Positions 1 through 5,317 of a DNA stretch of 5,317 nt are shown here, piece after piece. How positions within the stretch are numbered: position 1 is the stretch's first letter; each line of letters begins with the position of its first letter. The notes below the pieces were generated by a model. It was not told the DNA's origin, ran no database searches, and saw nothing but the letters and a program-made list of their open reading frames with translations. The translations under genes and the position numbers were made by a program. This DNA is from Tannerellaceae bacterium (GTDB taxonomy: Bacteria; Bacteroidota; Bacteroidia; Bacteroidales; Tannerellaceae): assembly GCA_020860805.1 (NCBI GenBank), contig JAJBTP010000031.1, positions 1 to 5,317 of the forward strand, given 5' to 3'.

Positions 1-52
1 ATAGTATTGTGCCTACAATGGTCTGAACTCCCATATGTACTACTGTTAACAT
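1..52 (-). CDS. possible 5' end of a leftward gene, cut by the window edge
   Basis: Reading leftward from an ATG at 52-50 there are 17 open codons, giving MLTVVHMGVQTIVGTIL before the edge. The peptide is hydrophobic, as a membrane protein start could be, and a second in-frame ATG lies at residue 7. Only AT-rich, gene-free sequence lies between it and hisS, so a divergent arrangement is plausible. The fragment is too short to name a family. The opposite reading is also possible: the rightward frame starting at base 1 is open for 19 codons and ends in TAA at 58-60, which could be the tail of a rightward gene. I slightly favour the leftward reading because the rightward peptide contains the rarer residues Cys and Trp. 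Neither is secure. Confidence 0.25.
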   Translation of the reverse strand, partial: MLTVVHMGVQTIVGTIL

Positions 53-222
53 TCGCTTAAATTTCTCTATTTACTGCTAAATGTAAGAAAGGCATTTTAA
101 AAAGCAAATACATACCTTTTCATATAAATAACCTATTTTTATGCATTTTATTGTGTGTTACACAGATAACAATTAAAAATAAAAAAAGATATTCAGAAGA
201 AAGACGTTAAAATAGTGAATCC

Positions 223-241
223 TCAATTGTCAATTGTCAAT
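223..241. repeat. tandem heptamer TCAATTG, 2.7 copies
   Basis: Two perfect copies of TCAATTG (223-229 and 230-236) are followed by a partial TCAAT. The array lies directly upstream of the hisS -7 element and contains the TTG triplets that could serve as the -33 element. The core CAATTG is palindromic, so the array also forms nested inverted repeats. It is too short to call a microsatellite locus with confidence. Confidence 0.6.
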
Positions 242-257
242 CGAATCCCTACCTTTG
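226..257 (+). promoter_or_regulatory. probable hisS promoter (Bacteroidota sigma-A type)
   Basis: TACCTTTG at 250-257 matches the Bacteroidota -7 consensus TAnnTTTG perfectly. ATTG at 226-229, 20 bases upstream, is a reasonable -33 element (consensus TTTG). A transcript would start at about 264, giving a leader of about 20 bases before the hisS ATG at 284. No attenuator or T-box-like structure fits in so short a leader, so hisS appears to be transcribed without leader-based control. A second TTG at 234-236 is too close to the -7 element. Confidence 0.7.
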
Positions 258-283
258 CAAACTGAAAATAAAATTAAAAGAAC

Positions 284-1642
284 ATGCAAAAACCGTCTAT
301 CCCAAAAGGAACCAGGGATTTTTCGCCTGTAGAGATGGCGAAACGTAATTATATATTTAACACGATTAAAGAAGTATATCATCTGTACGGATATCAGCAG
401 ATAGAAACTCCAGCTATGGAGAATCTCTCTACTCTTATGGGGAAGTATGGAGAGGAAGGAGATAAACTACTTTTTAAAATACTTAATTCAGGCGATTTCC
501 TGTCCGGTGTAAGTGATGAAGAAGTCCTGGAGAGAAATACACCCCGTCTGGCAACCCGTATATGTGAAAAAGGTTTGCGGTATGACCTGACTGTACCTTT
601 TGCCCGGTACGTAGTGCAACATAGAAATGAAATTAATTTCCCTTTTAAAAGATATCAGATACAGCCGGTATGGAGAGCGGATCGTCCTCAGAAAGGCCGC
701 TACCGTGAATTCTATCAGTGTGACGGAGATGTAGTCGGTTCGGATTCACTGTTAAATGAAGTGGAACTGATCCAGATAATGGATGAAGTGTTCCACCGTT
801 TTGGTATCCGTGTGGCTATCAAAATGAATAACCGGAAAATCCTGACAGGAATTGCTGAGATTATTGGTGAAGCAGAGAAAATAGTAGATATAACGGTAGT
901 TATTGACAAACTGGATAAGATAGGTTTGGATAAGGTAAATGAAGAACTTCGTTCCAAAGGATTATCAGAAAAGGCTATTGAACAGTTACAGCCGACTATT
1001 TTATTAACCGGAACAAACAGTGAAAAAGTAGCTTCATTGAAAAATATTCTTTCAGCCTCCGAAACAGGAGTAAAAGGAGTGGAAGAACTTCAGTTTATTC
1101 TGGAGAAGATAGAAAAAACACCTTTAGATGCTACATTGGAATTAGACCTTACCCTGGCCCGTGGATTAAATTATTATACCGGAGCAATTTTTGAAGTAAA
1201 AGCATTGGATGTGCAGATCGGAAGTATTACCGGTGGAGGCCGTTATGATAATCTGACAGGTGTGTTTGGTATGCCGGGTGTTTCCGGCGTTGGTATCTCT
1301 TTTGGTGCAGACCGTATTTTTGATGTGTTAAACCAGCTGGAACTCTATCCTGAAAATGCATTAAAAACCACCCAGCTTTTGTTTGTGAATTTTGGTGAGA
1401 AAGAACAGGAGTGGTTACTACCCGTTTTAAAACAAGTAAGAATGACTGGAATCCGTACGGAACTTTATCCTGAAGCAGTTAAAATGAAGAAACAAATGAG
1501 TTATGCAGATGCCAAACAGATACCATTTGTGGCGATTGCCGGAGAGGATGAAATTGCAGAAAATAAAGTGAATCTGAAAAATATGCTTACCGGAGAACAA
1601 TCTCTGGTTGGAGTAGAAGAATTAATTCAGTCTATTCGTTAA
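284..1642 (+). CDS. hisS: histidine--tRNA ligase (class II)
   Basis: Cytoplasmic homodimeric enzyme that activates histidine with ATP and loads it onto tRNA-His. The 452-residue protein shows the class II core. A motif 1-like segment follows LYGYQQIETP at about 34-43. Motif 2 is at about 130-145 (WRADRPQKGRYREFYQ), with its ATP-contacting arginine. The histidine-specific loop LARGLNYYTG is at 291-300. Motif 3 is at about 335-349 (GVGISFGADRIFDVL). A Rossmann-like anticodon-binding domain fills about 363-452. These histidine-specific signatures and the C-terminal domain separate it from the HisZ paralogue, which lacks that domain. A segment at about 65-97 between motifs 1 and 2 is longer than in the E. 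coli enzyme; I believe this is usual in Bacteroidota HisRS. The ATG at 284 gives the normal N-terminus KPSIPKGTRDF and lies just below the promoter. The gene is monocistronic, with its own promoter and terminator. Confidence 0.97.
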   Translation: MQKPSIPKGTRDFSPVEMAKRNYIFNTIKEVYHLYGYQQIETPAMENLSTLMGKYGEEGDKLLFKILNSGDFLSGVSDEEVLERNTPRLATRICEKGLRYDLTVPFARYVVQHRNEINFPFKRYQIQPVWRADRPQKGRYREFYQCDGDVVGSDSLLNEVELIQIMDEVFHRFGIRVAIKMNNRKILTGIAEIIGEAEKIVDITVVIDKLDKIGLDKVNEELRSKGLSEKAIEQLQPTILLTGTNSEKVASLKNILSASETGVKGVEELQFILEKIEKTPLDATLELDLTLARGLNYYTGAIFEVKALDVQIGSITGGGRYDNLTGVFGMPGVSGVGISFGADRIFDVLNQLELYPENALKTTQLLFVNFGEKEQEWLLPVLKQVRMTGIRTELYPEAVKMKKQMSYADAKQIPFVAIAGEDEIAENKVNLKNMLTGEQSLVGVEELIQSIR

Positions 1643-1664
1643 TCCGGAAGCAACTCAATAAATG

Positions 1665-1703
1665 AAAAAGAGGTTTTGTCTGATAAGAGAAAGCCTCTTT
1701 TTT
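1665..1703 (+). terminator. intrinsic terminator of hisS
   Basis: AAAAAGAGG (1665-1673) pairs with CCTCTTTTT (1694-1702). The stem extends inward by a further four pairs (one G-T wobble) between 1674-1677 and 1690-1693. The loop is about 12 bases, and the right arm runs into an unbroken T tract ending at 1703. It begins 23 bases after the hisS stop. An 86-codon open frame that starts at 1662 lies on this hairpin and is not a gene. Confidence 0.85.
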
Positions 1704-1777
1704 ATAAACAAAAACTTCTTTCCGGCAGTTATTATTTTATGGGTAATACAGGATATTAACCGGAAACAAACAAATGC

Positions 1778-1837
1778 TGACAAGAATGAACAATACGCTG
1801 TCAAATTTTACGACAACCTGCCAGAATGTCTTTTGAC
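1778..1837. promoter_or_regulatory. cluster of TGTC/GACA half-sites, possible activator or repressor site
   Basis: Short complementary words alternate in this segment: TGACA at 1778-1782, TGTCA at 1799-1803, GACA at 1812-1815, TGCCA at 1819-1823, TGTC at 1827-1830 and GAC at 1835-1837. TGTC (1799) with GACA (1812) forms an inverted pair with a 9-base spacer. GACA (1812) with TGTC (1827) forms another with 11 bases between. The cluster lies roughly 75-135 bases upstream of the likely transcript start near 1915, where a bacterial enhancer-type activator would bind. Which protein binds, if any, cannot be told. Confidence 0.35.
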
Positions 1838-1887
1838 TTTTTCCACATATTTCCCCCTGTTTGGCAAAAATATACTTATTCGGATTT

Positions 1888-1914
1888 TTGGCACAGTATT
1901 CGTATATAGCTTGG
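1888..1914 (+). promoter_or_regulatory. candidate groESL promoter, sigma-54-like -24 element
   Basis: TTGGCAC at 1888-1894 matches the -24 half of the sigma-54 consensus (TGGCAC, then TTGCA about five bases on). The GG at 1890-1891 is followed ten bases later by GT at 1902-1903, where GC is expected, so the -12 half (TCGTA) is degenerate. A second reading is a sigma-A promoter with TAGCTTGG at 1907-1914, one mismatch from TAnnTTTG, and TTTG at 1887-1890. That spacer is only 16 bases, shorter than the usual 19-20. Either reading puts the transcript start near 1915-1921 and leaves a 40-50 base leader before groES. Confidence 0.4.
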
Positions 1915-1963
1915 TGCAATAAATATAATATTATAGTATTAACATAATTAAAATATCAAGAAG

Positions 1964-2233
1964 ATGAACATTAAACCATTAGCAGACAGAGTGCTGATAA
2001 AACCAGCTGCTGCAGAAGAAAAAACTGTAGGTGGAATCATTATCCCTGATTCAGTAAAAGAAAAACCTTTGAAAGGTGAAGTAATTGCCGCAGGTAACGG
2101 TACTAAAGACGAAGAAATGGTCGTTAAAGCTGGCGATAATGTACTGTATGGAAAATATGCAGGCACTGAAATCGAATGGGAAGGCGAACAATATTTAATT
2201 ATGCGTCAATCTGATATTTTAGCAATTATCTAA
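1964..2233 (+). CDS. groES: co-chaperonin GroES (Cpn10)
   Basis: GroES forms a seven-fold dome that caps the GroEL ring and closes the cytoplasmic folding chamber during the ATP cycle. The 89-residue protein begins with the family signature MNIKPLADRVLIKPA. It carries the flexible mobile loop at about 17-33 (EEKTVGGIIIPDSVKE), whose GGIIIP core docks on the GroEL apical domain. The C-terminal half has the usual beta-barrel segments GDNVLYGKYAGTEIEWEGEQYLIM and a DILAII end. It is slightly shorter than the E. coli protein (97 aa), as expected for Bacteroidota. The ATG at 1964 gives the standard N-terminus, with a purine-rich AAGAAG just before it. The gene lies 29 bases upstream of groEL and is surely co-transcribed with it. 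Confidence 0.97.
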   Translation: MNIKPLADRVLIKPAAAEEKTVGGIIIPDSVKEKPLKGEVIAAGNGTKDEEMVVKAGDNVLYGKYAGTEIEWEGEQYLIMRQSDILAII

Positions 2234-2262
2234 TTTAAGAAACGAAAAAACAACGAATAATC

Positions 2263-3900
2263 ATGGCAAAAGAAATTAAATTCAATATGGAAGCACGCGA
2301 CCTTTTGAAAAAAGGCGTGGATGAATTAGCAAATGCAGTAAAAGTAACATTAGGTCCTAAAGGCCGTAACGTTATTATCGAAAAGAAATTTGGTGCACCT
2401 CACATTACTAAAGACGGTGTAACTGTAGCAAAAGAAGTTGAAATTGAATGCCCTTACGAGAATATGGGTGCTCAACTGTTGAAAGAAGTTGCTTCTAAAA
2501 CAAATGATAATGCAGGTGATGGTACAACAACTGCAACTGTACTGGCTCAATCTATTATCGGTGTAGGTTTGAAAAACGTTACAGCAGGTGCTAATCCTAT
2601 GGACCTGAAACGTGGTATTGATAAAGCTGTTAGTAAAGTCGTAGAAAGTATTGCTGCTCAGGCTGAAGAAGTAGGAGATAGCCTGGAGAAAATTGAAAAC
2701 GTAGCGAAGATTTCTGCTAACGGTGACGAAAGCATCGGTAAGTTGATTGCTGAAGCTATGAAAAGAGTGAAAAAAGAAGGTGTAATCACAGTAGAAGAAG
2801 CTAAAGGAACTGAAACAACTGTAGAAGTTGTAGAAGGTATGCAATTCGACCGTGGATATATATCTCCTTACTTTGTAACAAATACAGAAAAAATGGAAGC
2901 AGATATGGAAAATCCTTTCATTCTGATGTATGACAAGAAAATTTCTGTATTGAAAGACCTTCTTCCTATCCTTGAACAAACCGTTCAGAGTGGACGTCCT
3001 TTGTTAATCATCGCTGAAGATATTGATAGCGAAGCATTGGCTACCTTAGTTGTAAACCGCCTGCGTGGTTCACTGAAAATCTGTGCAGTAAAAGCTCCGG
3101 GATTTGGTGACCGTCGTAAAGCTATGCTGGAAGATATCGCAGTATTAACCGGTGGTACCGTCATTTCGGAAGAAGTAGGTCTGAAACTGGAAGGTGCTAC
3201 TATGGATATGTTGGGTACAGCTGAAAAAGTAACTGTTAACAAAGATAACACTACTATCGTGAATGGTGCCGGCGACAAAGAAGCTATCCAGGGACGTATT
3301 GCTCAGATTAAAGCTCAGATTGAAACTACTACTTCTGATTACGATAAAGAAAAACTTCAGGAAAGATTAGCTAAAATGGCTGGTGGAGTTGCTGTACTGT
3401 ATGTAGGTGCTGCTTCTGAAGTTGAAATGAAAGAAAAGAAAGACCGTGTAGGCGATGCGTTAAGTGCAACACGTGCTGCTATCGAAGAAGGTACGGTACC
3501 AGGTGGTGGTGTAGCTTATATCCGTGCGATTGAATCACTGGAAGGCCTGAAAGGTGAAAACGAAGACGAAACTACAGGTATTGAAATCGTAAAACGTGCT
3601 ATTGAAGAGCCTCTTCGTCAGATTGTAGAAAATGCGGGTAGAGAAGGTGCTGTAGTTGTTCAGAAAGTAAAAGAAGGAACAGGAGCATTCGGTTACAACG
3701 CTCGTAAAGATGTGTATGAAAATTTGAGTGAAACAGGTGTTATCGACCCTGCTAAAGTAACTCGTGTTGCTCTGGAAAATGCAGCTTCTATTGCAGGTAT
3801 GTTCCTGACAACAGAATGTGTAATTGCAGAAAAGAAAGAAGATACACCAGCAGGTCCTCCAATGGCTCCGGGTATGGGAAGCATGGGCGGCATGATGTAA
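2263..3900 (+). CDS. groEL: chaperonin GroEL (Cpn60, Hsp60)
   Basis: ATP-driven folding chaperonin of the cytoplasm, a double ring of 14 subunits working with the GroES cap. The protein is 545 residues, the normal length. The equatorial ATP pocket shows LGPKGRNV at 30-37, DGVTVAKE at 51-58 and GDGTTTA at 85-91. The catalytic aspartate is at 398 (within VGDALSATRAA) and the family signature AAIEEGTVPGGG is at 405-416. The apical, substrate- and GroES-binding domain covers roughly 190-375. The tail is methionine- and glycine-rich (PGMGSMGGMM), like the GGM tail that hangs into the cavity. No residue expected for function appears missing. It is the second gene of the groES-groEL operon and is followed by a strong terminator. 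Open frames on the opposite strand across this gene are shadows. Confidence 0.98.
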   Translation: MAKEIKFNMEARDLLKKGVDELANAVKVTLGPKGRNVIIEKKFGAPHITKDGVTVAKEVEIECPYENMGAQLLKEVASKTNDNAGDGTTTATVLAQSIIGVGLKNVTAGANPMDLKRGIDKAVSKVVESIAAQAEEVGDSLEKIENVAKISANGDESIGKLIAEAMKRVKKEGVITVEEAKGTETTVEVVEGMQFDRGYISPYFVTNTEKMEADMENPFILMYDKKISVLKDLLPILEQTVQSGRPLLIIAEDIDSEALATLVVNRLRGSLKICAVKAPGFGDRRKAMLEDIAVLTGGTVISEEVGLKLEGATMDMLGTAEKVTVNKDNTTIVNGAGDKEAIQGRIAQIKAQIETTTSDYDKEKLQERLAKMAGGVAVLYVGAASEVEMKEKKDRVGDALSATRAAIEEGTVPGGGVAYIRAIESLEGLKGENEDETTGIEIVKRAIEEPLRQIVENAGREGAVVVQKVKEGTGAFGYNARKDVYENLSETGVIDPAKVTRVALENAASIAGMFLTTECVIAEKKEDTPAGPPMAPGMGSMGGMM

Positions 3901-3933
3901 TTCCCGTTTCTTAATCAGTTAAGATAAATTTTT

Positions 3934-3974
3934 ACGGCTGTTATCATTTTATTGGGTAACAGCCGTTATTTTTT
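3934..3974 (+). terminator. intrinsic terminator of groESL
   Basis: ACGGCTGTTA (3934-3943) pairs perfectly over ten bases with TAACAGCCGT (3957-3966). The loop has 13 bases, and TTA plus a run of six T (3969-3974) follows. It starts 33 bases after the groEL stop and ends only 12 bases before the -7 element of the next transcription unit. Confidence 0.9.
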
Positions 3975-3986
3975 AATTAAAAGTAC

Positions 3987-3994
3987 TATATTTG
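3987..3994 (+). promoter_or_regulatory. -7 element of the tRNA-Leu promoter
   Basis: TATATTTG matches the Bacteroidota -7 consensus TAnnTTTG exactly. Transcription would begin near 4001, about 11 bases before the mature tRNA. The matching -33 region would fall in the T-rich tail of the groESL terminator (about 3964-3970), where no good TTTG is seen, so the -33 contact may be weak. Confidence 0.7.
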
Positions 3995-4011
3995 CAGCCG
4001 TATTGGAAAAA

Positions 4012-4095
4012 GCCCAGGTGGCGGAATTGGTAGACGCGCTCGTTTCAGGTGCGAGTGTCTTTGCGGACGTGCAGGTTCGAGTCCTGTTCTGGGCA
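4012..4095 (+). tRNA. tRNA-Leu, anticodon CAG (decodes CUG)
   Basis: The acceptor stem GCCCAGG (4012-4018) pairs with TCTGGGC (4088-4094, one G-T), followed by discriminator A at 4095 as expected for leucine. The D arm contains GGAATTGGTAGACGC. The anticodon stem CTCGT/GCGAG encloses the loop TTCAGGT with anticodon CAG at 4046-4048 and G at position 37. A long class II variable arm (about 4056-4069) follows, then the T arm with TTCGAGT in its loop. The length of 84 bases fits a leucine tRNA. CCA is not encoded, so it must be added enzymatically. The gene stands alone between its own promoter and terminator. Confidence 0.97.
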
Positions 4096-4096
4096 C

Positions 4097-4129
4097 AAAA
4101 GGTTCTCTCATTTTGAGAGGACCTTTTTT
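4097..4129 (+). terminator. intrinsic terminator of tRNA-Leu
   Basis: AAAAGGTTCTCTC (4097-4109) pairs with GAGAGGACCTTTT (4115-4127) over 13 bases with one T-G wobble and a five-base loop ATTTT. The right arm passes into TTTTTT. It begins one base after the tRNA discriminator, so the precursor has a very short 3' trailer. Confidence 0.9.
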
Positions 4130-4150
4130 ATATACTATTCCTTCTACTGC

Positions 4151-4247
4151 CATACGGTTGGCACTCCACTGCCAACGTATTGACACACCCGTGCCATGCA
4201 GCTGGCACTACAGTGCCAACGTATTGGCACAGGCGCGAGACCCGTAT
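4151..4247. repeat. cluster of alternating TTGGCA/TGCCAA palindromes with a 30-base direct repeat
   Basis: Two 30-base units, 4158-4187 and 4202-4231, match at 26 positions and are 44 bases apart. Each contains TGCCAACGTATTG. Complementary arms alternate along the segment: TTGGCA 4158-4163, TGCCAA 4170-4175, GTGCCA 4191-4196, TGGCAC 4203-4208, GTGCCAA 4213-4219, TTGGCAC 4224-4230. Several mutually exclusive hairpins follow, including 4152-4180 (ATACG and TTGGCA pairing with TGCCAA and CGTAT) and 4213-4230 (seven-base arms around CGTA). Outermost, ATACGG (4152-4157) and CCGTAT (4242-4247) are inverted copies that bracket the cluster. It is REP- or MITE-like in form. No transposase gene is present here and its family is unknown to me. 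Confidence 0.75.
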
Positions 4248-4327
4248 CTTATTTTATTATCTTCGGTAGGAAAATAAAAAGATATACAAACTACTCAAAA
4301 TTTTGTCCGGGGTAGTATTAAAATCCT

Positions 4328-4417
4328 GCGAAGGGTTGACTTTTCCCTTCACACTACCCTTCACAGGGTTATGTGCTGACATCCAAAAACTTATAGGCTC
4401 TTGTGAAGGGTGAAGGG
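4328..4417. repeat. CCCTTCAC / GTGAAGGG inverted repeat pairs
   Basis: CCCTTCAC occurs at 4345-4352 and again at 4357-4364. Its complement GTGAAGGG occurs at 4403-4410 and 4410-4417, the two copies sharing one G. A near copy, GCGAAGGG, lies at 4328-4335 and pairs with 4345-4352 across a short loop. The two left copies and the two right copies therefore form an inverted arrangement around a 38-base centre. The TGAAGGG heptamer in close tandem could be a protein-binding site or part of a dispersed intergenic repeat. No coding frame accounts for it. Confidence 0.65.
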
Positions 4418-4461
4418 TAATTTTGTGTTTTATAGGAGAGAATTAAAAATAATTACTCTTT

Positions 4462-5259
4462 CTATATAAACAGAAATAAACTGGCTGCCATAACCAACAT
4501 CCCTACTACTAATCCTATGATAGAGAGATGGTGTTCTCCGTATTTTTGAGCGCTGGGCAATAATTCGTCCATCGAAATAAATACCATAATACCCGAAACT
4601 GCTGCCAGAATCAGGCCGTTTATAGCCGGAGTCCAGAAAGGCATTAAAATTAAGAATCCAAACAAAGCCCCCACAGGTTCTGTCATACCGGAGAGAAAAG
4701 AGAGCCAGAATGCTTTTTCTTATTGCCTGTAGCCTGATAGATAGGAACAGACACTGCAATACCTTCCGGTATATTATGAATGGCAATCGCAAAAGTAATA
4801 GGAATGGCTACTTCCATACTGTTTAGGGCAGAGGTAAATGTAGCAATCCCTTCCGGAAAGTTATGGATAGCGATAGATAAAGCCACCAATAGTCCTGTTT
4901 TTTTTGAGTCCCTGGGGAGATGTTTTTTAATGTTTCTACATTTTGGATTTCATGCGGGTTGTTATCCTCCGGGATTACAAAGTCAATTAGATTGATAAAT
5001 CCCATCCCTCCGAAGAAAGCCAGTAACATATAAAGTGTCCCCAGACGTTCGCCATGATATCCTGTTAAACTCTCTTTGGCTTCCGGCATCATTTCCATAA
5101 ATGAAACGTAAATCATGACTCCGGCGGAGAACCCTAATGCTGTGGAGAGGAATTTAGTATTGGTTCGTTTAGTAAAAAAGCCAGGATGCTACCAATTCCG
5201 GTAGAAAGACCTGCGATCATGGTTAAACCAAATGCTAATAATATATTGTTGAGTTCCAT
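4462..5259 (-). pseudogene. zupT: ZIP-family (ZupT-like) metal transporter gene with three frameshifts
   Basis: ZIP transporters are inner-membrane carriers that bring zinc and other divalent metals into the cytoplasm. Reading leftward from ATG at 5259-5257, the pieces join into a protein of about 266 residues, close to E. coli ZupT (257). It shows the diagnostic HNFPEG (about 133-138) and HNIPEG (about 162-167), the metal-binding pair of helices 4 and 5, spaced 29 residues as in E. coli, plus SFMEMMPEA and a hydrophobic C-terminus. Three breaks occur, each explained by one missing base in a homopolymer: an A run at 5174-5179 (six, seven needed), a T run at 4898-4905 (eight, nine needed) and a T run at 4714-4718 (five, six needed). 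As read, translation from the start stops at 5136-5134 after 41 codons. Frames before the first and after the third break coincide. It could be a true pseudogene or an intact gene with sequencing errors. Confidence 0.85.
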
Positions 5260-5317
5260 TATATTTTATTTGGAAACAAAAGCAAGAACTTTTTTATATA
5301 TTTACCATCAAATTAGT

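Larger units (their letters stand above)
1704..1963 (+). promoter_or_regulatory. groESL upstream control region, no gene
   Basis: This 260-base stretch separates the hisS terminator from groES. Open frames on both strands here are short, have no recognisable protein signature and overlap the terminator or the promoter signals. I see no CIRCE element (the TTAGCACTC-N9-GAGTGCTAA palindrome bound by HrcA), so HrcA control of the usual kind is not supported. What can be seen is a cluster of TGTC/GACA half-sites at 1778-1837 and a promoter-like element at 1888-1914, each described separately. The last 45 bases before groES are very AT-rich, as is common for leaders in this phylum. Confidence 0.7.
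4130..4461. other. gene-free interval with repeats between tRNA-Leu and the transporter gene
   Basis: No open frame here looks coding on either strand. The left part (4151-4247) is a palindrome cluster. The middle (about 4246-4287) is AT-rich and has a weak inverted pair, TATCTT at 4246-4251 and AAGATA at 4279-4284. The right part (4328-4417) holds GTGAAGGG/CCCTTCAC repeats. Next to the transporter stop, GAGAATT (4437-4443) and AATTACTC (4450-4457) form an imperfect hairpin. It lacks a convincing leftward T tract, so no clear terminator for the leftward gene is seen. Confidence 0.6.

Noticed and set aside
104..114. TGTATTTG on the leftward strand as a promoter for the gene at 1-52
   Set aside because: It has one mismatch in the -7 element, no clear -33 element, and the gene itself is uncertain.
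1662..1922. 86-codon rightward open frame between hisS and groES
   Set aside because: It starts on the left arm of the hisS terminator and runs through the groESL promoter signals. The protein has no recognisable domain.
2350..2979. 209-codon leftward open frame inside groEL
   Set aside because: It is Cys-, Phe- and Tyr-rich, which is what antisense of an Ala/Glu/Lys-rich coding sequence gives, and it is fully covered by the clear groEL gene.
3986..4186. 66-codon leftward open frame over the tRNA-Leu gene
   Set aside because: It is the antisense translation of a leucine tRNA (the GLEPARPQRHSHLKRARL-type peptide), a familiar annotation artefact.
4158..4247. TTGGCAC copies in the palindrome cluster as sigma-54 promoters
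   Set aside because: None has GC at the required ten-base distance from GG, and the words are explained by the palindromic repeat pattern.
4012..4250. tRNA-Leu as an integration site with the repeats as an attached element
   Set aside because: No copy of the tRNA 3' end (GGTTCGAGTCC or TTCTGGGCA) is seen downstream, and no integrase is present in the window.
4151..4417. CRISPR array
   Set aside because: The repeats are too few and too variable in spacing, and there are no regular unique spacers.
4780..4995. 71-codon rightward open frame over the transporter
   Set aside because: It is antisense to the ZIP transporter sequence, whose HNFPEG and HNIPEG motifs prove the leftward strand is the coding one.
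5277..5284. TGCTTTTG on the leftward strand as a transporter promoter
   Set aside because: It has one mismatch to TAnnTTTG, and the nearest TTTG lies 24 bases upstream, too far for a convincing -33 element.

Overview
The window looks like chromosomal DNA from a member of the Bacteroidota, most likely order Bacteroidales. Three things point there. Two promoters carry the TAnnTTTG -7 element typical of the phylum. The genes lack strong Shine-Dalgarno sequences and have AT-rich spacers. GroES is the short (89 aa) form seen in these bacteria. The genus cannot be fixed from the sequence alone; a Parabacteroides-like relative is only a guess.

Layout from left to right. Positions 1-52 may hold the start of a leftward gene that runs off the edge. 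Positions 53-283 are an AT-rich spacer with a short tandem repeat and a good hisS promoter. hisS (284-1642, histidyl-tRNA synthetase) ends in a clear intrinsic terminator. A 260-base regulatory region leads into groES (1964-2233) and groEL (2263-3900), the chaperonin operon, which also ends in a strong terminator. Just downstream, a monocistronic tRNA-Leu(CAG) (4012-4095) has its own promoter and terminator. Positions 4130-4461 contain no gene but hold two groups of inverted and direct repeats. The right end is a leftward ZIP-family (ZupT-like) metal transporter gene (4462-5259) broken by three single-base homopolymer contractions.

Most of the content is housekeeping: translation (HisRS, tRNA-Leu) and protein folding (GroES/GroEL). 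I do not see a new multi-gene system. The items most worth a second look are the triply frameshifted transporter, the palindrome cluster at 4151-4247, the CCCTTCAC-type repeats at 4328-4417, and the groES upstream region. That region has a sigma-54-like element below a set of alternating TGTC/GACA half-sites.
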